Positions 53,550 to 63,728 are shown, numbered from the stretch's first letter. The stretch: DNA of 64,000 bases from Glaciecola sp. (GCA_023268935.1 JALRKK010000054.1:1-64000), one strand, 5' to 3'. The notes: generated by a model not told the origin, from the sequence alone. Numbers and translations: made by a program.

Positions 53550-54134
53550 ATGCACACCCGTACATTTATACCCACAAACACCAAGCCGCTGCATCAGTCA
53601 CTGGATGACTGTGTGGTACTGTTCTTGGATATGGCAAACTTTGTCGAACTGACACGAGACTTTCCTGATAAAGACGTGGTTTTTGCCATGCACTACTGTT
53701 TTTCAGCGTTTGAACCTGTCATTGAATCCGCCATGGGCAAAATAATCAAAACCAATGCCGATCAATGTTTAGTCCTATTTATCCAACCTGACAAAGACGA
53801 TATTTGGCCATGTATTATTGAGTTATTTAGGCAGTTTTACAGTATTTGTCACTATTATGGGGTTGAAGGCCAGTTGCGCTGTGGCGCTCACCGCGGCTCA
53901 CTCGTGGCAGGATACATAGGTTCGAATCGACGTTACTTTGATATTTGGGGAAAAACGGTTAACATGGCCTCTCGTTTAGAACGCCACGCAAAGCGCGATA
54001 GTATCAGTATGAGCGAGACTTTTTTCTCTGAATTCTGCCCACATCAATCACTAATATTGAGCGCACAGCATTTAAAAAGTTATGGACAATTGAGAACCGC
54101 ACAATATGACTTCGCACACTTACGATATCATTGA
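53550..54134 (+). CDS. Stand-alone class III adenylate/guanylate cyclase domain protein
   Basis: The 194-residue protein is little more than one class III cyclase homology domain. All six canonical residues can be placed: metal ligands Asp27 (FLDMANF) and Asp71 (KTNADQC), purine-selecting Lys67 and Asp131 (FDIWG), and transition-state Asn138 and Arg142 (TVNMASR). The Lys/Asp pair predicts ATP as substrate. Deviations are Asn for Gly in the first motif and Ala for Gly before Asp71. No membrane segment, sensor, HAMP or PAS domain is present, so activity would need homodimerisation. ATG 53550 is preceded by AAAGGGG within a hairpin. The 3' end overlaps roxA by 29 bases. cAMP or cGMP synthesis is inference. 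Confidence 0.8.
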   Translation: MHTRTFIPTNTKPLHQSLDDCVVLFLDMANFVELTRDFPDKDVVFAMHYCFSAFEPVIESAMGKIIKTNADQCLVLFIQPDKDDIWPCIIELFRQFYSICHYYGVEGQLRCGAHRGSLVAGYIGSNRRYFDIWGKTVNMASRLERHAKRDSISMSETFFSEFCPHQSLILSAQHLKSYGQLRTAQYDFAHLRYH

Positions 54135-55269
54135 TTTTGATCCAGAAATTTTTGTTCAGCAATACTGGCAAAAGAAACCTTGTATTATCCGCAAGCTATT
54201 TCCTAATTTTCAGGATCCAATTGATGCTGATTCCTTGGCAGGACTTGCGCTTGAAGAGGATATTGATGCTCGTATAGTCAGTTTTGCAGACGAGCAATGG
54301 GACGTTCATCAAGGTCCTTTTACAGCTGATGACATTAATGAAAATTGTGTGGGTAGCTGGACCTTAATGGTACAAGGTGTCGACAATTATTTACCACAAA
54401 CCAAAGCCTTAACGGAAAAATTTGCGTTCATTCCTCACTGGCGCTTTGATGATTTATTAGTCACTTACAGCGTGGCAGGGGGCGGTGTTGGCGCACATTA
54501 TGACGAATACGATGTATTTATCGTGCAAGGCATGGGGCAACGACGCTGGCAGGTTGGACACAAACTCAATAGCAGTCATGAAAAGCTATACCCTCATGCG
54601 CATTTGCAACAAGTCAAACCCTTTCAGCCTATTATTGATATTGTGATGCTACCAGGTGATGTTCTCTACATACCGCCATTTTATCCGCATCAAGGTAAGT
54701 CCATCACGGAATGTTTCAATTATTCTGTTGGCTTTAGGGCTCCAAATCAAAGTGAATTATTACAGGGCTTAGCCGATGGCATCTTGGATAACGACTTATT
54801 AACCAAACGCTTTAGCGACCCTAATCGTGTGATCACTCATAAACGTTCCGCGGTGAATGGTCATGATATTTTTGTCTTAAAGCAATTATTGCATCAGTTT
54901 ATTGATCTAGATGAAACCGATTATTTGCTGACAGAAATGTTATCCAAAACCTATCATCCAATCCACGATGAATATGCTCTTGAATCACCACATAGCTCAT
55001 CTGAAATGCTTCGAATGATTAATGCAGGTTTAACCATAGCACCAAATCTTGGGCTCCGACCACTCTACCCTGAGCATCAAACTAATGAGTTTTTTGTGTT
55101 CTTTATTAATGGTCGTCGCTATGAGGCCGATGCTTTGGATAGGCCGTTTTTTGAACGCTTACTCAACGAAACAAAATTGAAGGTAACCCCTAGTGAACGC
55201 CTTCAATTCAGTAGTGTTAATATCATCGCCGAACTTGTCAACGAAGGATTTTATGAAGTACTCGATTAG
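54106..55269 (+). CDS. roxA: Ribosomal protein uL16 arginine hydroxylase RoxA
   Basis: JmjC-type 2-oxoglutarate/Fe(II) oxygenase that hydroxylates an arginine of ribosomal protein L16 (YcfD in E. coli). The 387-residue protein aligns with E. coli RoxA through FQDPIDADSLAGLALEEDID, SVAGGGVGAHYDEYDVFIVQ and YIPPFYPHQGKSI. The iron triad is His131, Asp133 and His195. After the cupin come the helical dimerisation region and a C-terminal winged-helix domain. The start lies 29 bases inside the cyclase gene, suggesting coupled translation. Confidence 0.92.
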   Translation: MTSHTYDIIDFDPEIFVQQYWQKKPCIIRKLFPNFQDPIDADSLAGLALEEDIDARIVSFADEQWDVHQGPFTADDINENCVGSWTLMVQGVDNYLPQTKALTEKFAFIPHWRFDDLLVTYSVAGGGVGAHYDEYDVFIVQGMGQRRWQVGHKLNSSHEKLYPHAHLQQVKPFQPIIDIVMLPGDVLYIPPFYPHQGKSITECFNYSVGFRAPNQSELLQGLADGILDNDLLTKRFSDPNRVITHKRSAVNGHDIFVLKQLLHQFIDLDETDYLLTEMLSKTYHPIHDEYALESPHSSSEMLRMINAGLTIAPNLGLRPLYPEHQTNEFFVFFINGRRYEADALDRPFFERLLNETKLKVTPSERLQFSSVNIIAELVNEGFYEVLD

Positions 55270-55679
55270 TTTACTTGCCAGAGCTTGTCATCCTCGCTCA
55301 TGTGATATAAGTCATGAGCACGGGTACCGAGCAACGTGAGGTATTCTTTTTGAGTTTCGTCGATGTTCTCAGCTTGAGAAAGGTTCTCCACTTTTAACTG
55401 CCATAACAGCGAAAAATGTTTCAAAACCCCTCGAACATCAGATGACACATCTGCAGGTACAAAATCCACTGGCAAGTCACCACTGATGACCCATAAGTAT
55501 TTACTATCACGGGTTTTGATTTTCCATACTGCCACCATTGGCGCGAGATAGCGACTATCTTCGATTACTACAGATTCGAATAACACACCGTTTTCTGCGA
55601 GGTGTTTATTGGCTTTTTGAAATTGTTCACGCACCCATTGGGCTAATTGTTCTTGATCATGCGGGACTGATTCGACCAT
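55266..55679 (-). CDS. DUF4826-like conserved protein
   Basis: The 137-residue cytoplasmic protein has no recognisable catalytic motif. It starts with a charged helix (QEQLAQWVREQFQKANKHLAE), then a beta-rich centre (RYLAPMVAVWKIKTRDSKYL, LWVISGDLPVDFVPA) and a helical C-terminus ending in HDLYHMSEDDKLWQVN. I recall similar proteins in Shewanella and Alteromonas as DUF4826; that label is from memory. It begins 11 bases after ydiJ on the same strand, so it is probably co-expressed with it. It converges on roxA with a 4-base overlap. Confidence 0.7.
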   Translation of the reverse strand: MVESVPHDQEQLAQWVREQFQKANKHLAENGVLFESVVIEDSRYLAPMVAVWKIKTRDSKYLWVISGDLPVDFVPADVSSDVRGVLKHFSLLWQLKVENLSQAENIDETQKEYLTLLGTRAHDLYHMSEDDKLWQVN

Positions 55680-55690
55680 ATCGGAACCTA

Positions 55691-58600
55691 TTATAATAGT
55701 GAATTGAGTAATATTTGTAATGGATGTCGTGGCTTGCCATCACTGTAGCGAGCCACTTGACTGCGACAAGAGTAACCTGTGACCGCTCTCTGCTCGGGGG
55801 CAAATCGAGCAATTGCATCTCGCCAGCTCAAATCATAGATACCTTTGCTGTTTTGCAAATGTACCACTTCATGACCATATGTTCCGGCCATACCACAGCA
55901 CCCAACAGACACGATATTAAGCTCTAACCCCGCATCAGAAAAAATTTTCTGCCACTGCTTTTCACTGGTTGGCAGAGCTGTTTTTTCAGTACAGTGAGTA
56001 AAGAGTGCAAACTCATGCTCAGACTGAGCTTGGTTATTGGCTATGGCACCAGCTGCATGCTGAACTAGCCACTCATGCACAGCAAGTACACTAAACTCTC
56101 CACGCTTTATTCCTAATGTTTTAGTGTACTCATCTCGATAGACCAGCAGTAGTGAAGCATCTACACCAACCATTGGGATATTGAGACTTGCAATGTCATT
56201 TAAAAAGGCAGCTGTGGACTTTGCAGTCTTGGCAAACTCGGCCAAGAACCCTTTGACATGCTGTGGTTTACCATTAGGGTTAAATGGCAGTAACACTGGG
56301 TTAAATCCTAGTTTTTGCGCAAGTAAGACAAAGTCTTCTACAACCTGAGCATCATAAAAACTCGTAAAGGGATCTTGCACAATTAATACGGTTTGAGCCT
56401 TTTGTACGTCTGACAACTGCTGTAAGGCACTTATATCAAATTTTGTAGAAACCCGTTTCTTTAACGTTGGTGTAGATAGCAATGGTGCATCCACATAGCC
56501 AATACTCTCGCGCAGTGCCCATTGCACAACTCGGGAGCGCATCACAGTATTATGTAGTGGAGCGATTTTGGCCAACCAAGGTGCCATGCGTTCAATATTG
56601 GCCACCAAGTAATCTTTTACTGGGCGTGAATATCTTTGGTAATACAAGGCTATGAATTTGGCTCTAAAATCGGGCACATCCACCCCTACTGGACATTGCG
56701 ACGAGCACGACTTACAGGCTAAGCATTCATCCATCACTTGCATGACTTCGTGAGAAAAATCCCCTTTGCTTTGTGCTGAATTGGTATTGATTAAACGACT
56801 CATCCATGAAGTTGTTCCTTTAGTCGCATCCAAAGAGTTGGTATCAACCCCTTGTTTCGCCAACAGACGAAGCCATTCGCGGATCATACCCGCTCGCCCT
56901 TTAGGTGAATGGCGACGATCGGCTGTGATCTTAAATGATGGACACATGGGCGATGTTGTGTCGTAATTAAAGCACAAGCCATTGCCATTACAACTCATTG
57001 CAGGCTCGTATTCTTCTTTGAACACCACAGGAATAATTCGATCATATGCACCGCGTTTGGTATCACTGACTTTGACTAGCTCAGCATCAGACTTATACGG
57101 CGTGCAAATTTTGCCAGGGTTCATCTTATTGAGCGGATCAAAGACTGCCTTAATCTTACGCAACTCTGTGTATAGCTCATCACCAAAAAACTCAGGAGCA
57201 TACTCGCTGCGATAGCCTTTACCGTGCTCGCCCCACATCAGGCCACCATACTTAGCGACTAAAGCAACCACTTGGTCCGATATTTGTTTGAGAAGGACTT
57301 CTTGCTGCGGATCATTCATATCCAAAGCTGGACGAACATGTAATACGCCAGCATCCACATGACCGAACATGCCATAATCCAACTTATGGGAATCGAGCAA
57401 GTCACGAAACTCCATGATAAAATCCGCTAAATTTTCAGGTGGTACCGCGGTGTCTTCCGCAAATGCAATTGGCTTTTTTGCCCCATTGGTTTTGCCTAGC
57501 AAACCTACTGCTTTTTTGCGCATGGCGTATATTTTTTGGATATCAGCGACATCATAGGTAACTTGAAAGCCAATTACGCCTGTTTCGCCAGATTCAATCT
57601 CAGCTTGTAAGCGAGCTTCTAAGGCAGTGATTTTAGTGGTAATTTCGGTTTCATCTTCACTGTTGTACTCGACCATATTCAGCCCAAGTACCTCGGCGTT
57701 TGGCACATCTTGAATCAGATCAGACACCGAATGCCAAATAATATCGGCTTTTGCTAGATTGAGTACTTTTGAATCCACAGTTTCAACAGACGTGGCTTCA
57801 GCCTCGACCATCTTTGGCGCGTGACGCAAAGCCGATTCAAATGAGTTGTATTTGATATTGACCAAGGCTTTGTGTTTGGCAATCGGGGTAATGTTGAGTT
57901 TGGCTTCCGCCACAAATGCCAAGGAACCCTCAGACCCGGCAATCAAACGGCTTATGTCAAACTGTTCTTGTTCAGGAATATACGCATGTTCCAAATCATA
58001 GCCCGTTAAGAAACGATTCAAGCGCGGAAATTTTGCTAAAATTTGTTCTCGCTTAGCGACACATGAAGTTTGAATTTGCTCGCTGATTTGCGCATAACTG
58101 GACTGGGCATGTGCCAAGCAATCATCGATTGAAGTCGGTTTGGTATGCAGAACATCCCCATTGGCTAACACACTGGTTAGGCCTAGTATGTGATCGGAGG
58201 TTTTACCATAGACTAAAGAGCCCTGACCTGAGGCGTCGGTATTGATCATGCCACCAATAGTTGCGCGATTCGAAGTCGAAAGGTCTGGAGCAAAGAAAAA
58301 ACCAAATGGCCTCAATGCATCATTTAACGCATCTTTAACGACACCTGATTGCACTCTTACCCATCGTTCTTCAGCATTGATTTCTAATATCTGATTCATA
58401 TAACGCGCGGTTTCAACAATGATCCCAGATGTTAATGACTGACCATTCGTGCCAGTGCCACCACCACGAGCAGAAAACACCACTTCAGGAAAATCATTCG
58501 CAACTCTGCCAATAATCGATAAATCATTCACCGATTTGGGATAAACCACCGCCTGTGGTAGTTTCTGATAGATTGAATTATCCGTTGCCATCGCAAAACG

Positions 58601-58711
58601 CGAGGAATAGGCCGTTTCAATATCACCAGTAAAATCACTGGCGCACAACGCATCCAAATAATCTTGATAGTGAACAGATAAAGCTTCTTGAGGGTCGAGT
58701 ACCGGTAACAT
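55691..58711 (-). CDS. ydiJ: FAD/4Fe-4S D-2-hydroxyacid dehydrogenase YdiJ
   Basis: The 1006-residue protein is homologous along its length to E. coli YdiJ, reported as a D-2-hydroxyglutarate dehydrogenase. The order is a VAO-type FAD domain (SARGGGTGTNGQSL; STSNRATIGGMINTDASGQG), an FAD-oxidase C-domain (YGMFGHVDAGVLHVRPALD), 4Fe-4S motifs (CNGNGLCFNYDTTSPMCPS and CLACKSCSSQCPVGVD) and a C-terminal CCG-type domain (VGCCGMAGTYGHE). The ATG at 58711 has AAAGAG upstream. Electrons probably go to a quinone or flavoprotein. It lies downstream of the ppsA terminator, so it has a separate promoter. Confidence 0.92.
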   Translation of the reverse strand: MLPVLDPQEALSVHYQDYLDALCASDFTGDIETAYSSRFAMATDNSIYQKLPQAVVYPKSVNDLSIIGRVANDFPEVVFSARGGGTGTNGQSLTSGIIVETARYMNQILEINAEERWVRVQSGVVKDALNDALRPFGFFFAPDLSTSNRATIGGMINTDASGQGSLVYGKTSDHILGLTSVLANGDVLHTKPTSIDDCLAHAQSSYAQISEQIQTSCVAKREQILAKFPRLNRFLTGYDLEHAYIPEQEQFDISRLIAGSEGSLAFVAEAKLNITPIAKHKALVNIKYNSFESALRHAPKMVEAEATSVETVDSKVLNLAKADIIWHSVSDLIQDVPNAEVLGLNMVEYNSEDETEITTKITALEARLQAEIESGETGVIGFQVTYDVADIQKIYAMRKKAVGLLGKTNGAKKPIAFAEDTAVPPENLADFIMEFRDLLDSHKLDYGMFGHVDAGVLHVRPALDMNDPQQEVLLKQISDQVVALVAKYGGLMWGEHGKGYRSEYAPEFFGDELYTELRKIKAVFDPLNKMNPGKICTPYKSDAELVKVSDTKRGAYDRIIPVVFKEEYEPAMSCNGNGLCFNYDTTSPMCPSFKITADRRHSPKGRAGMIREWLRLLAKQGVDTNSLDATKGTTSWMSRLINTNSAQSKGDFSHEVMQVMDECLACKSCSSQCPVGVDVPDFRAKFIALYYQRYSRPVKDYLVANIERMAPWLAKIAPLHNTVMRSRVVQWALRESIGYVDAPLLSTPTLKKRVSTKFDISALQQLSDVQKAQTVLIVQDPFTSFYDAQVVEDFVLLAQKLGFNPVLLPFNPNGKPQHVKGFLAEFAKTAKSTAAFLNDIASLNIPMVGVDASLLLVYRDEYTKTLGIKRGEFSVLAVHEWLVQHAAGAIANNQAQSEHEFALFTHCTEKTALPTSEKQWQKIFSDAGLELNIVSVGCCGMAGTYGHEVVHLQNSKGIYDLSWRDAIARFAPEQRAVTGYSCRSQVARYSDGKPRHPLQILLNSLL

Positions 58712-58749
58712 GTTGACTCTTTAGTCATAATTCATGTACGCAAGTATAC

Positions 58750-58782
58750 AAAAAAGCCCTGAAAGATGCATCAATCAGGGCT
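58750..58782 (-). terminator. Terminator after ppsA
   Basis: AGCCCTGA (58755-58762) and TCAGGGCT (58775-58782) form an 8-bp stem. On the minus strand it is followed by TTTTTTG. It separates ppsA from ydiJ. Confidence 0.87.
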
Positions 58783-58808
58783 CAAATTACTCAATATGCA
58801 GGTGTAAA

Positions 58809-61193
58809 TTAAGCGTGCTTCTCCGCTAGGTACAACCACGTTTCGACAACTGTGTCAGGATTCAGTGACACACTATCGATACCTTGCTCCACTAGCCAAG
58901 CTGCAAGGTCTTCATGGTCAGATGGGCCTTGGCCACAAATTCCCACGTATTTACCGCGTCTCTTAGCGGCTTGAATGGCCATAGCGAGAAGTTTTTTGAC
59001 CGCAGTGTTGCGTTCATCAAATAAATGCGCAATCAAACCAGAATCGCGATCTAATCCTAACGTCAATTGAGTTAAGTCGTTAGAGCCAATCGAGAACCCA
59101 TCAAAAATGTCTAAAAATTCATCAGCTAATAACGCATTTGACGGTAATTCACACATCATAATAACGCGTAAGCCATTTTCACCTTGCACCAAACCTTCTT
59201 CGCGCAATAAGTCGATGACTTGCTGACCTTCTTCCAAAGTGCGCACAAACGGGATCATGATTTCGACATTGGTTAATCCCATGTCATTACGCACGCGTTT
59301 AATTGCTTCACATTCCAACGCAAAACAATCGCGGAAATCCTCCGAAATATAACGTGACGCACCACGGAAACCGAGCATTGGATTTTCTTCGTCTGGTTCG
59401 TATTGATAACCACCAACGAGGTTAAAGTATTCGTTCGATTTGAAATCTGACATACGTACGATGACTTTTTCTGGCGCGAACGCCGCACCGATCGAACTAA
59501 TGCCCTCCACGAGTTTTTGAATATAGAACTCTTTTGGCGAAGCATATCCGGCAATCATCTCGGCAATTTCGGCTTTCAAATCATCGGGTTGTTCGTCAAA
59601 GTTTAAGAGGGCTTTAGGATGCACACCAATCATGCGGTTGATGATAAACTCTAGACGTGCAAGACCGACACCTGCATGTGGTAACCGCGCAAAATCAAAC
59701 GCGCGATCAGGGTTACCCACATTCATCATGATCTTCAATGGTAATTCAGGCATCGAATCGATGCGTGACGTTACAACGTCAAAGCTTAGTTCTTCTGAAT
59801 AAATGAAGCCAGTGTCCCCTTCAGCACAGGATACCGTGACTTTGTCACCAGTATTAATACTTGACGTCGCATCGCCACATCCAACAACCGCCGGAATACC
59901 TAATTCACGGGCAATGATCGCTGCATGACAAGTACGTCCACCCCGGTTTGTTACGATAGCTGAGGCACGTTTCATGATCGGTTCCCAATCAGGGTCGGTC
60001 ATATCGGTAACTAGCACATCACCCGGCTCAATTTTGTCCATTTCAGCAATGGAACTTAGTACTTTTGCAGTACCTGCACCAATCTTGTGACCAATCGCAC
60101 GACCGGTACAAACTGTCGGGGCATTACCATCGAGTTGATAGCGTTCAATGACTTGTGCATCTTCACGTGAGCGTACAGTTTCTGGGCGGGCTTGTACTAT
60201 GTATAACTTCCCATCTGTGCCGTCTTTGGCCCACTCAATGTCCATCGCTCGGCCGTAGTGCTCAGCGATAATCACGGCTTGCTTAGCTAATTCTTCTACT
60301 TCGGTATCAGTAATAGAAAATGTCAAAGACTGTTCTTTGGGCACATCCACAATCTCGACTTGCTTGCCGTGTTCTTGCGACGTCGAGTAAATCATCTGTG
60401 TGAGTTTACTGCCTAAGTTACGACGCAATACCGCAGGACGCCCAGCCGCTAGAGTGGGTTTGTGAACATAAAATTCATCTGGATTAACCGCACCTTGCAC
60501 GACCATCTCACCTAAGCCAAAACTAGAGGTGATAAAGACCACATCTTCAAAACCAGATTCAGTATCAATCGAGAACATGACACCAGAAGCGGCTTTATCC
60601 GAACGCACCATGCGTTGAATACCAGCAGATAAGGCTACGCCTTTGTGGTCATAACCTTGGTGCACACGATAGCTGATGGCACGGTCATTAAATAACGATG
60701 CGAATACATGTTTAATCGCGACTAATACAGCTTCATAGCCTTTTACATTCAGAAAGGTTTCTTGCTGACCAGCAAATGACGCATCAGGCATATCTTCTGC
60801 AGTCGCAGATGAACGCACAGCAAATGAAGCGGCATCTCCGGCATCGCCAGAAAGTTCAGCAAACGAATCGGCAATGGCTGTTTCTAAAGCTGGCTGAAAT
60901 GGTGTATCGATGATCCATTGTCGAATTTGCTCGCCGGCTTTGGCTAGCGCATTGACATCTTCGACGTCCAACGCATCGAGCACCTCATGAATACGAGCTT
61001 CTAGACCACTTTGCTCTAAAAATTCATTAAACGCATACGAGGTTGTCGCAAAACCACCCGGTACCTGCACGCCAGCATTGGCTAAATTCGAGATCATTTC
61101 ACCAAGAGAAGCGTTTTTGCCCCCTACTCGGTTAACATCATGCATACCTAATTGTTGATACCATAGAACGTATTCTTGCGCTTGTTCTTGCAC
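58809..61193 (-). CDS. ppsA: Phosphoenolpyruvate synthase
   Basis: Gluconeogenic enzyme converting pyruvate and ATP to PEP, AMP and phosphate. It is 794 residues: the N-terminal ATP-grasp domain ([19 protein letters not shown]), a central phosphohistidine domain with His423 in [19 protein letters not shown], and a C-terminal PEP-binding barrel with [12 protein letters not shown]. The start is GTG at 61193 with GGAGG 7 bases upstream. It is divergent from its regulator ppsR. A HexR box lies upstream of the predicted promoter, consistent with control opposite to that of zwf. Confidence 0.97.
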   Translation of the reverse strand: MQEQAQEYVLWYQQLGMHDVNRVGGKNASLGEMISNLANAGVQVPGGFATTSYAFNEFLEQSGLEARIHEVLDALDVEDVNALAKAGEQIRQWIIDTPFQPALETAIADSFAELSGDAGDAASFAVRSSATAEDMPDASFAGQQETFLNVKGYEAVLVAIKHVFASLFNDRAISYRVHQGYDHKGVALSAGIQRMVRSDKAASGVMFSIDTESGFEDVVFITSSFGLGEMVVQGAVNPDEFYVHKPTLAAGRPAVLRRNLGSKLTQMIYSTSQEHGKQVEIVDVPKEQSLTFSITDTEVEELAKQAVIIAEHYGRAMDIEWAKDGTDGKLYIVQARPETVRSREDAQVIERYQLDGNAPTVCTGRAIGHKIGAGTAKVLSSIAEMDKIEPGDVLVTDMTDPDWEPIMKRASAIVTNRGGRTCHAAIIARELGIPAVVGCGDATSSINTGDKVTVSCAEGDTGFIYSEELSFDVVTSRIDSMPELPLKIMMNVGNPDRAFDFARLPHAGVGLARLEFIINRMIGVHPKALLNFDEQPDDLKAEIAEMIAGYASPKEFYIQKLVEGISSIGAAFAPEKVIVRMSDFKSNEYFNLVGGYQYEPDEENPMLGFRGASRYISEDFRDCFALECEAIKRVRNDMGLTNVEIMIPFVRTLEEGQQVIDLLREEGLVQGENGLRVIMMCELPSNALLADEFLDIFDGFSIGSNDLTQLTLGLDRDSGLIAHLFDERNTAVKKLLAMAIQAAKRRGKYVGICGQGPSDHEDLAAWLVEQGIDSVSLNPDTVVETWLYLAEKHA

Positions 61194-61285
61194 TTGCGAG
61201 CCTCCAGCCGTATTGTGTAATAGCTTAATGGTTTATCGACATTAATTACTGCCTGTTTAAAATTTAACCAAAAAAGCAAAATAGC

Positions 61286-61315
61286 ATTGTAGAATGCTGA
61301 CTATAAATTTGTAAA
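61286..61315 (-). promoter_or_regulatory. Predicted ppsA promoter
   Basis: On the minus strand, TTTACA (61315-61310) and TACAAT (61291-61286) are separated by 18 bases, leaving a leader of about 85 bases. The HexR box begins 14 bases upstream of the -35. Confidence 0.5.
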
Positions 61316-61329
61316 ATTTAATTGTAATC

Positions 61330-61344
61330 CGTAATAAAATTACA
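61330..61344. promoter_or_regulatory. HexR box in the ppsA/ppsR intergenic region
   Basis: CGTAATAAAATTACA matches the 15-bp consensus except for the first base. It is upstream of the ppsA promoter (activator-like position) and only 19 bases before the ppsR start codon, so it may act differently on the two genes. Confidence 0.72.
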
Positions 61345-61363
61345 AGATTGTTAAGGAGTTGTG

Positions 61364-62176
61364 ATGCGCGCAGCCTATTATATTTCCGATGGCACAGCCA
61401 TTACTTCAGAAGTTTTTGGCCATGCTTTGCTGTCTTTATTCCCGATTGAGTTCAATCACATCACGATCCCTTTTGTCGAAACTGAACAACATGCAAATGA
61501 AGTGTTAAAGCAAATATCTGTAAGTTTTCAAGAAACAAATCAGCGTCCGTTGGTTTTTTACACAATCGTTAACAGCGACATTCGTCATATTATTGCCAAC
61601 TCAGTTGGCATCAATTACAACTTTTTAGACCAATTTGTGGCCCCACTTGAAAAGATCCTAGGGGTACCATCAAAGCCAGAAAAACATCGTACTCACAGCA
61701 TCCATGAAACGACATACGACATTCGTATTGAAGCGGTCAACTATGCATTGACTAATGATGATGGCGCAAATTTACAGAATTATGCAGATGCGGATATTAT
61801 ATTGGTAGGTGTGTCGCGATCAGGCAAAACTCCAACGAGTCTTTATTTGGCATTACAATACGGCATCAAAGCCGCTAATTATCCTTTTACCGAAGAAGAT
61901 ATGGGAGACATGATAAAACTCAATCCTGCGTTGCGCCGCTATAAGAACAAGATTTTTGGCTTAACTATCGCGGCCGAACGCTTACATCAAATCCGCTCAG
62001 AACGCAGAGCCAACTCCAAATATGCCTCAATGCAACAATGTCGTATGGAATTGAGAGAAGTGGAAAACTTATACCGTAAAGAAAGGATCCCTTTTCTCAA
62101 TAGTACCAAGTTTTCCATTGAAGAGATTTCGGCCAAAATTTTGGCCACAACTGGACTGAAGCGTCGGAAATATTAA
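61364..62176 (+). CDS. ppsR: PEP synthase regulatory protein (kinase/pyrophosphorylase)
   Basis: Bifunctional DUF299-family enzyme that inactivates PEP synthase by ADP-dependent Thr phosphorylation and reactivates it by Pi-dependent dephosphorylation. The 270-residue protein has the P-loop GVSRSGKTPTSLYLA at residues 149-163, and AAYYISDGTAITSEVFGHAL at the N-terminus. ATG 61364 is 5 bases after AAGGAG; the GTG just before it is too close. Divergence from its substrate gene ppsA is the standard arrangement. Confidence 0.96.
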   Translation: MRAAYYISDGTAITSEVFGHALLSLFPIEFNHITIPFVETEQHANEVLKQISVSFQETNQRPLVFYTIVNSDIRHIIANSVGINYNFLDQFVAPLEKILGVPSKPEKHRTHSIHETTYDIRIEAVNYALTNDDGANLQNYADADIILVGVSRSGKTPTSLYLALQYGIKAANYPFTEEDMGDMIKLNPALRRYKNKIFGLTIAAERLHQIRSERRANSKYASMQQCRMELREVENLYRKERIPFLNSTKFSIEEISAKILATTGLKRRKY

Positions 62177-62508
62177 TCTTTGGCTGACGCTCTGCCGCCG
62201 GTCACTTTATTGGCTCGACCTTCCGCTTTAGCTTTCTCTGCGCGCAGACGACGAACTTCTTTGGGGTCAGCAATCAGTGGACGATATATTTCAATTCGAT
62301 CACCGTCCTGTACTATATCTTTGAGACGGCAGGTACGATTCCAAATGCCGACTTTGTTCTCGGATAAATTGATTTCAGGAAAAATTTGCTGAATATTAGA
62401 TTGAGTAATACATTCCTCAACTGAAGTCTCTGCAGGGACCTCAACGGTGACGATTTCTTGTTTATCTGGAGTGCCATATACTACTTCTACTGAACACAAT
62501 TCAGGCAT
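62173..62508 (-). CDS. rnfH: RnfH family (UPF0125) protein
   Basis: Small ubiquitin-like-fold protein of 111 residues; function unsettled, possibly an antitoxin-like partner of RatA. Conserved parts are CSVEVVYGTPDKQEIVTVEV, FPEINLSENKVGIWNR and LKDIVQDGDRIEIYRPLIAD, then a basic tail (EVRRLRAEKAKAEGR). The start overlaps the ratA stop (TAATG), with GGAGGAG upstream. It converges on ppsR with a 4-base overlap. Confidence 0.92.
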   Translation of the reverse strand: MPELCSVEVVYGTPDKQEIVTVEVPAETSVEECITQSNIQQIFPEINLSENKVGIWNRTCRLKDIVQDGDRIEIYRPLIADPKEVRRLRAEKAKAEGRANKVTGGRASAKD

Positions 62509-62954
62509 TAAGCTCCTCCTTCTCTTAAGGCTTTTTGTTTGGCTCGAGCGATAAACGCACTGACCATTGCATTTGCTAGTTGGGTAAAAATTTTGCCAAA
62601 TGCCATGGCGATAAGTTTACTTTTGAACTCAAATGTCAATTTCAACTCAACCTTACATGCGTGCTCATCGAGTTCAGTAAATGTCCATCCACCGTTCAAA
62701 GATTTGAACGGCCCATCGGCGAGTTGCATCTTAATTGCACGGTTGGGTTCAAGGGTATTAAGGGTCGTAAAAGTGTGTTTGATGCCCGCTTTTGCAATGT
62801 GCATGGAAGCTTTCATATGTGACTCATCAACCGAATGCACCTCTGTGCCTACACAACCTGGTAAAAAATCGGGATACGCATGAACATCGTTGACTAAGTC
62901 ATACATTGTCTGAGCACTGTAGGGAACCAGTGCGCTTTTGTTTACGTCAGCCAT
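62508..62954 (-). CDS. ratA: RatA / Coq10-like START-domain protein
   Basis: The 148-residue START-like protein aligns with E. coli RatA (YfjG): SALVPYSAQTMYDLVNDVHAY, FLPGCVG, KHTFTTLNTLEP, LADGPFKSLNGGWTF and the C-terminal IARAKQKALREGG. RatA has been described both as a ribosome-association toxin and as a ubiquinone-binding Coq10 homologue; sequence cannot decide. It is coupled to rnfH and divergent from smpB, the widespread ratA-rnfH/smpB arrangement. Confidence 0.93.
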   Translation of the reverse strand: MADVNKSALVPYSAQTMYDLVNDVHAYPDFLPGCVGTEVHSVDESHMKASMHIAKAGIKHTFTTLNTLEPNRAIKMQLADGPFKSLNGGWTFTELDEHACKVELKLTFEFKSKLIAMAFGKIFTQLANAMVSAFIARAKQKALREGGA

Positions 62955-63065
62955 AACACCTCAACATTAAATATCATGCAAATAATAACATAACCCATAT
63001 CTTTAAACGCAAAAAAATATCCCCATATCGCTATACACATTGCAAAATACCGATATACTAACTGG

Positions 63066-63536
63066 ATGAAAAAGAAGTCAAATCCCAGCACCACCATAGC
63101 GCTCAACAAAAAAGCGCGCCATGAATATTCTTTTATAGATAAATATGAAGCCGGCATGGAATTACAAGGGTGGGAAGTAAAAAGTATTCGCTCTGGTAAG
63201 GTCAATTTAGTTGATGCTTACGTATTTATTCGCGATGGCCAGGCCTATGTGTCAAATATCAATATTACGCCACTCAATGAAGCTTCGACTCATGTGATCT
63301 GCGATCCAAGACGCGTGCGTCGACTGTTACTCAAACGTCGCGAGCTAGATCAACTCATTGGCGCAGTAGAACGCGATGGCCATACGATTGTCGCCACTGC
63401 CATGTACTGGAAAAAATGTTGGGTCAAACTCGAGGTTCAACTCGCTCGAGGGAAGCAGTCACACGACAAACGCGATGCCATTAAAGACCGCGATTGGGCA
63501 CGTCAAAAAGAACGCATGATGAAGCACAAAGCTTAA
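63066..63536 (+). CDS. smpB: SsrA-binding protein SmpB
   Basis: Brings tmRNA to stalled ribosomes. The 156-residue protein has the family blocks [57 protein letters not shown] and the basic C-terminal tail [22 protein letters not shown] 63066 follows a short leader. I looked for tmRNA (ssrA) directly downstream and did not find it within the window. Confidence 0.97.
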   Translation: MKKKSNPSTTIALNKKARHEYSFIDKYEAGMELQGWEVKSIRSGKVNLVDAYVFIRDGQAYVSNINITPLNEASTHVICDPRRVRRLLLKRRELDQLIGAVERDGHTIVATAMYWKKCWVKLEVQLARGKQSHDKRDAIKDRDWARQKERMMKHKA

Positions 63537-63728
63537 TCCAATTCTGGGCTCAACTTTTTGTTGCGTCAACGATTGCAAATGAAAATATTTACTTAGACCT
63601 ATAAAAGCTAAAAAAAGCTCAATAATGCTAATTTTTCGCAAAAATATAATATTATTTATCGCTTAATTAGGATAAAAGCTGTAAATTTAGTAATAATTCA
63701 TTCTGCGAAACACATATAAGGAAACGTT

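Noticed and set aside
63537-63728. Possible tmRNA gene next to smpB
   Set aside because: No tmRNA acceptor-like ends, tag-peptide frame or conserved start sequence; the region is AT-rich spacer plus the metY leader.
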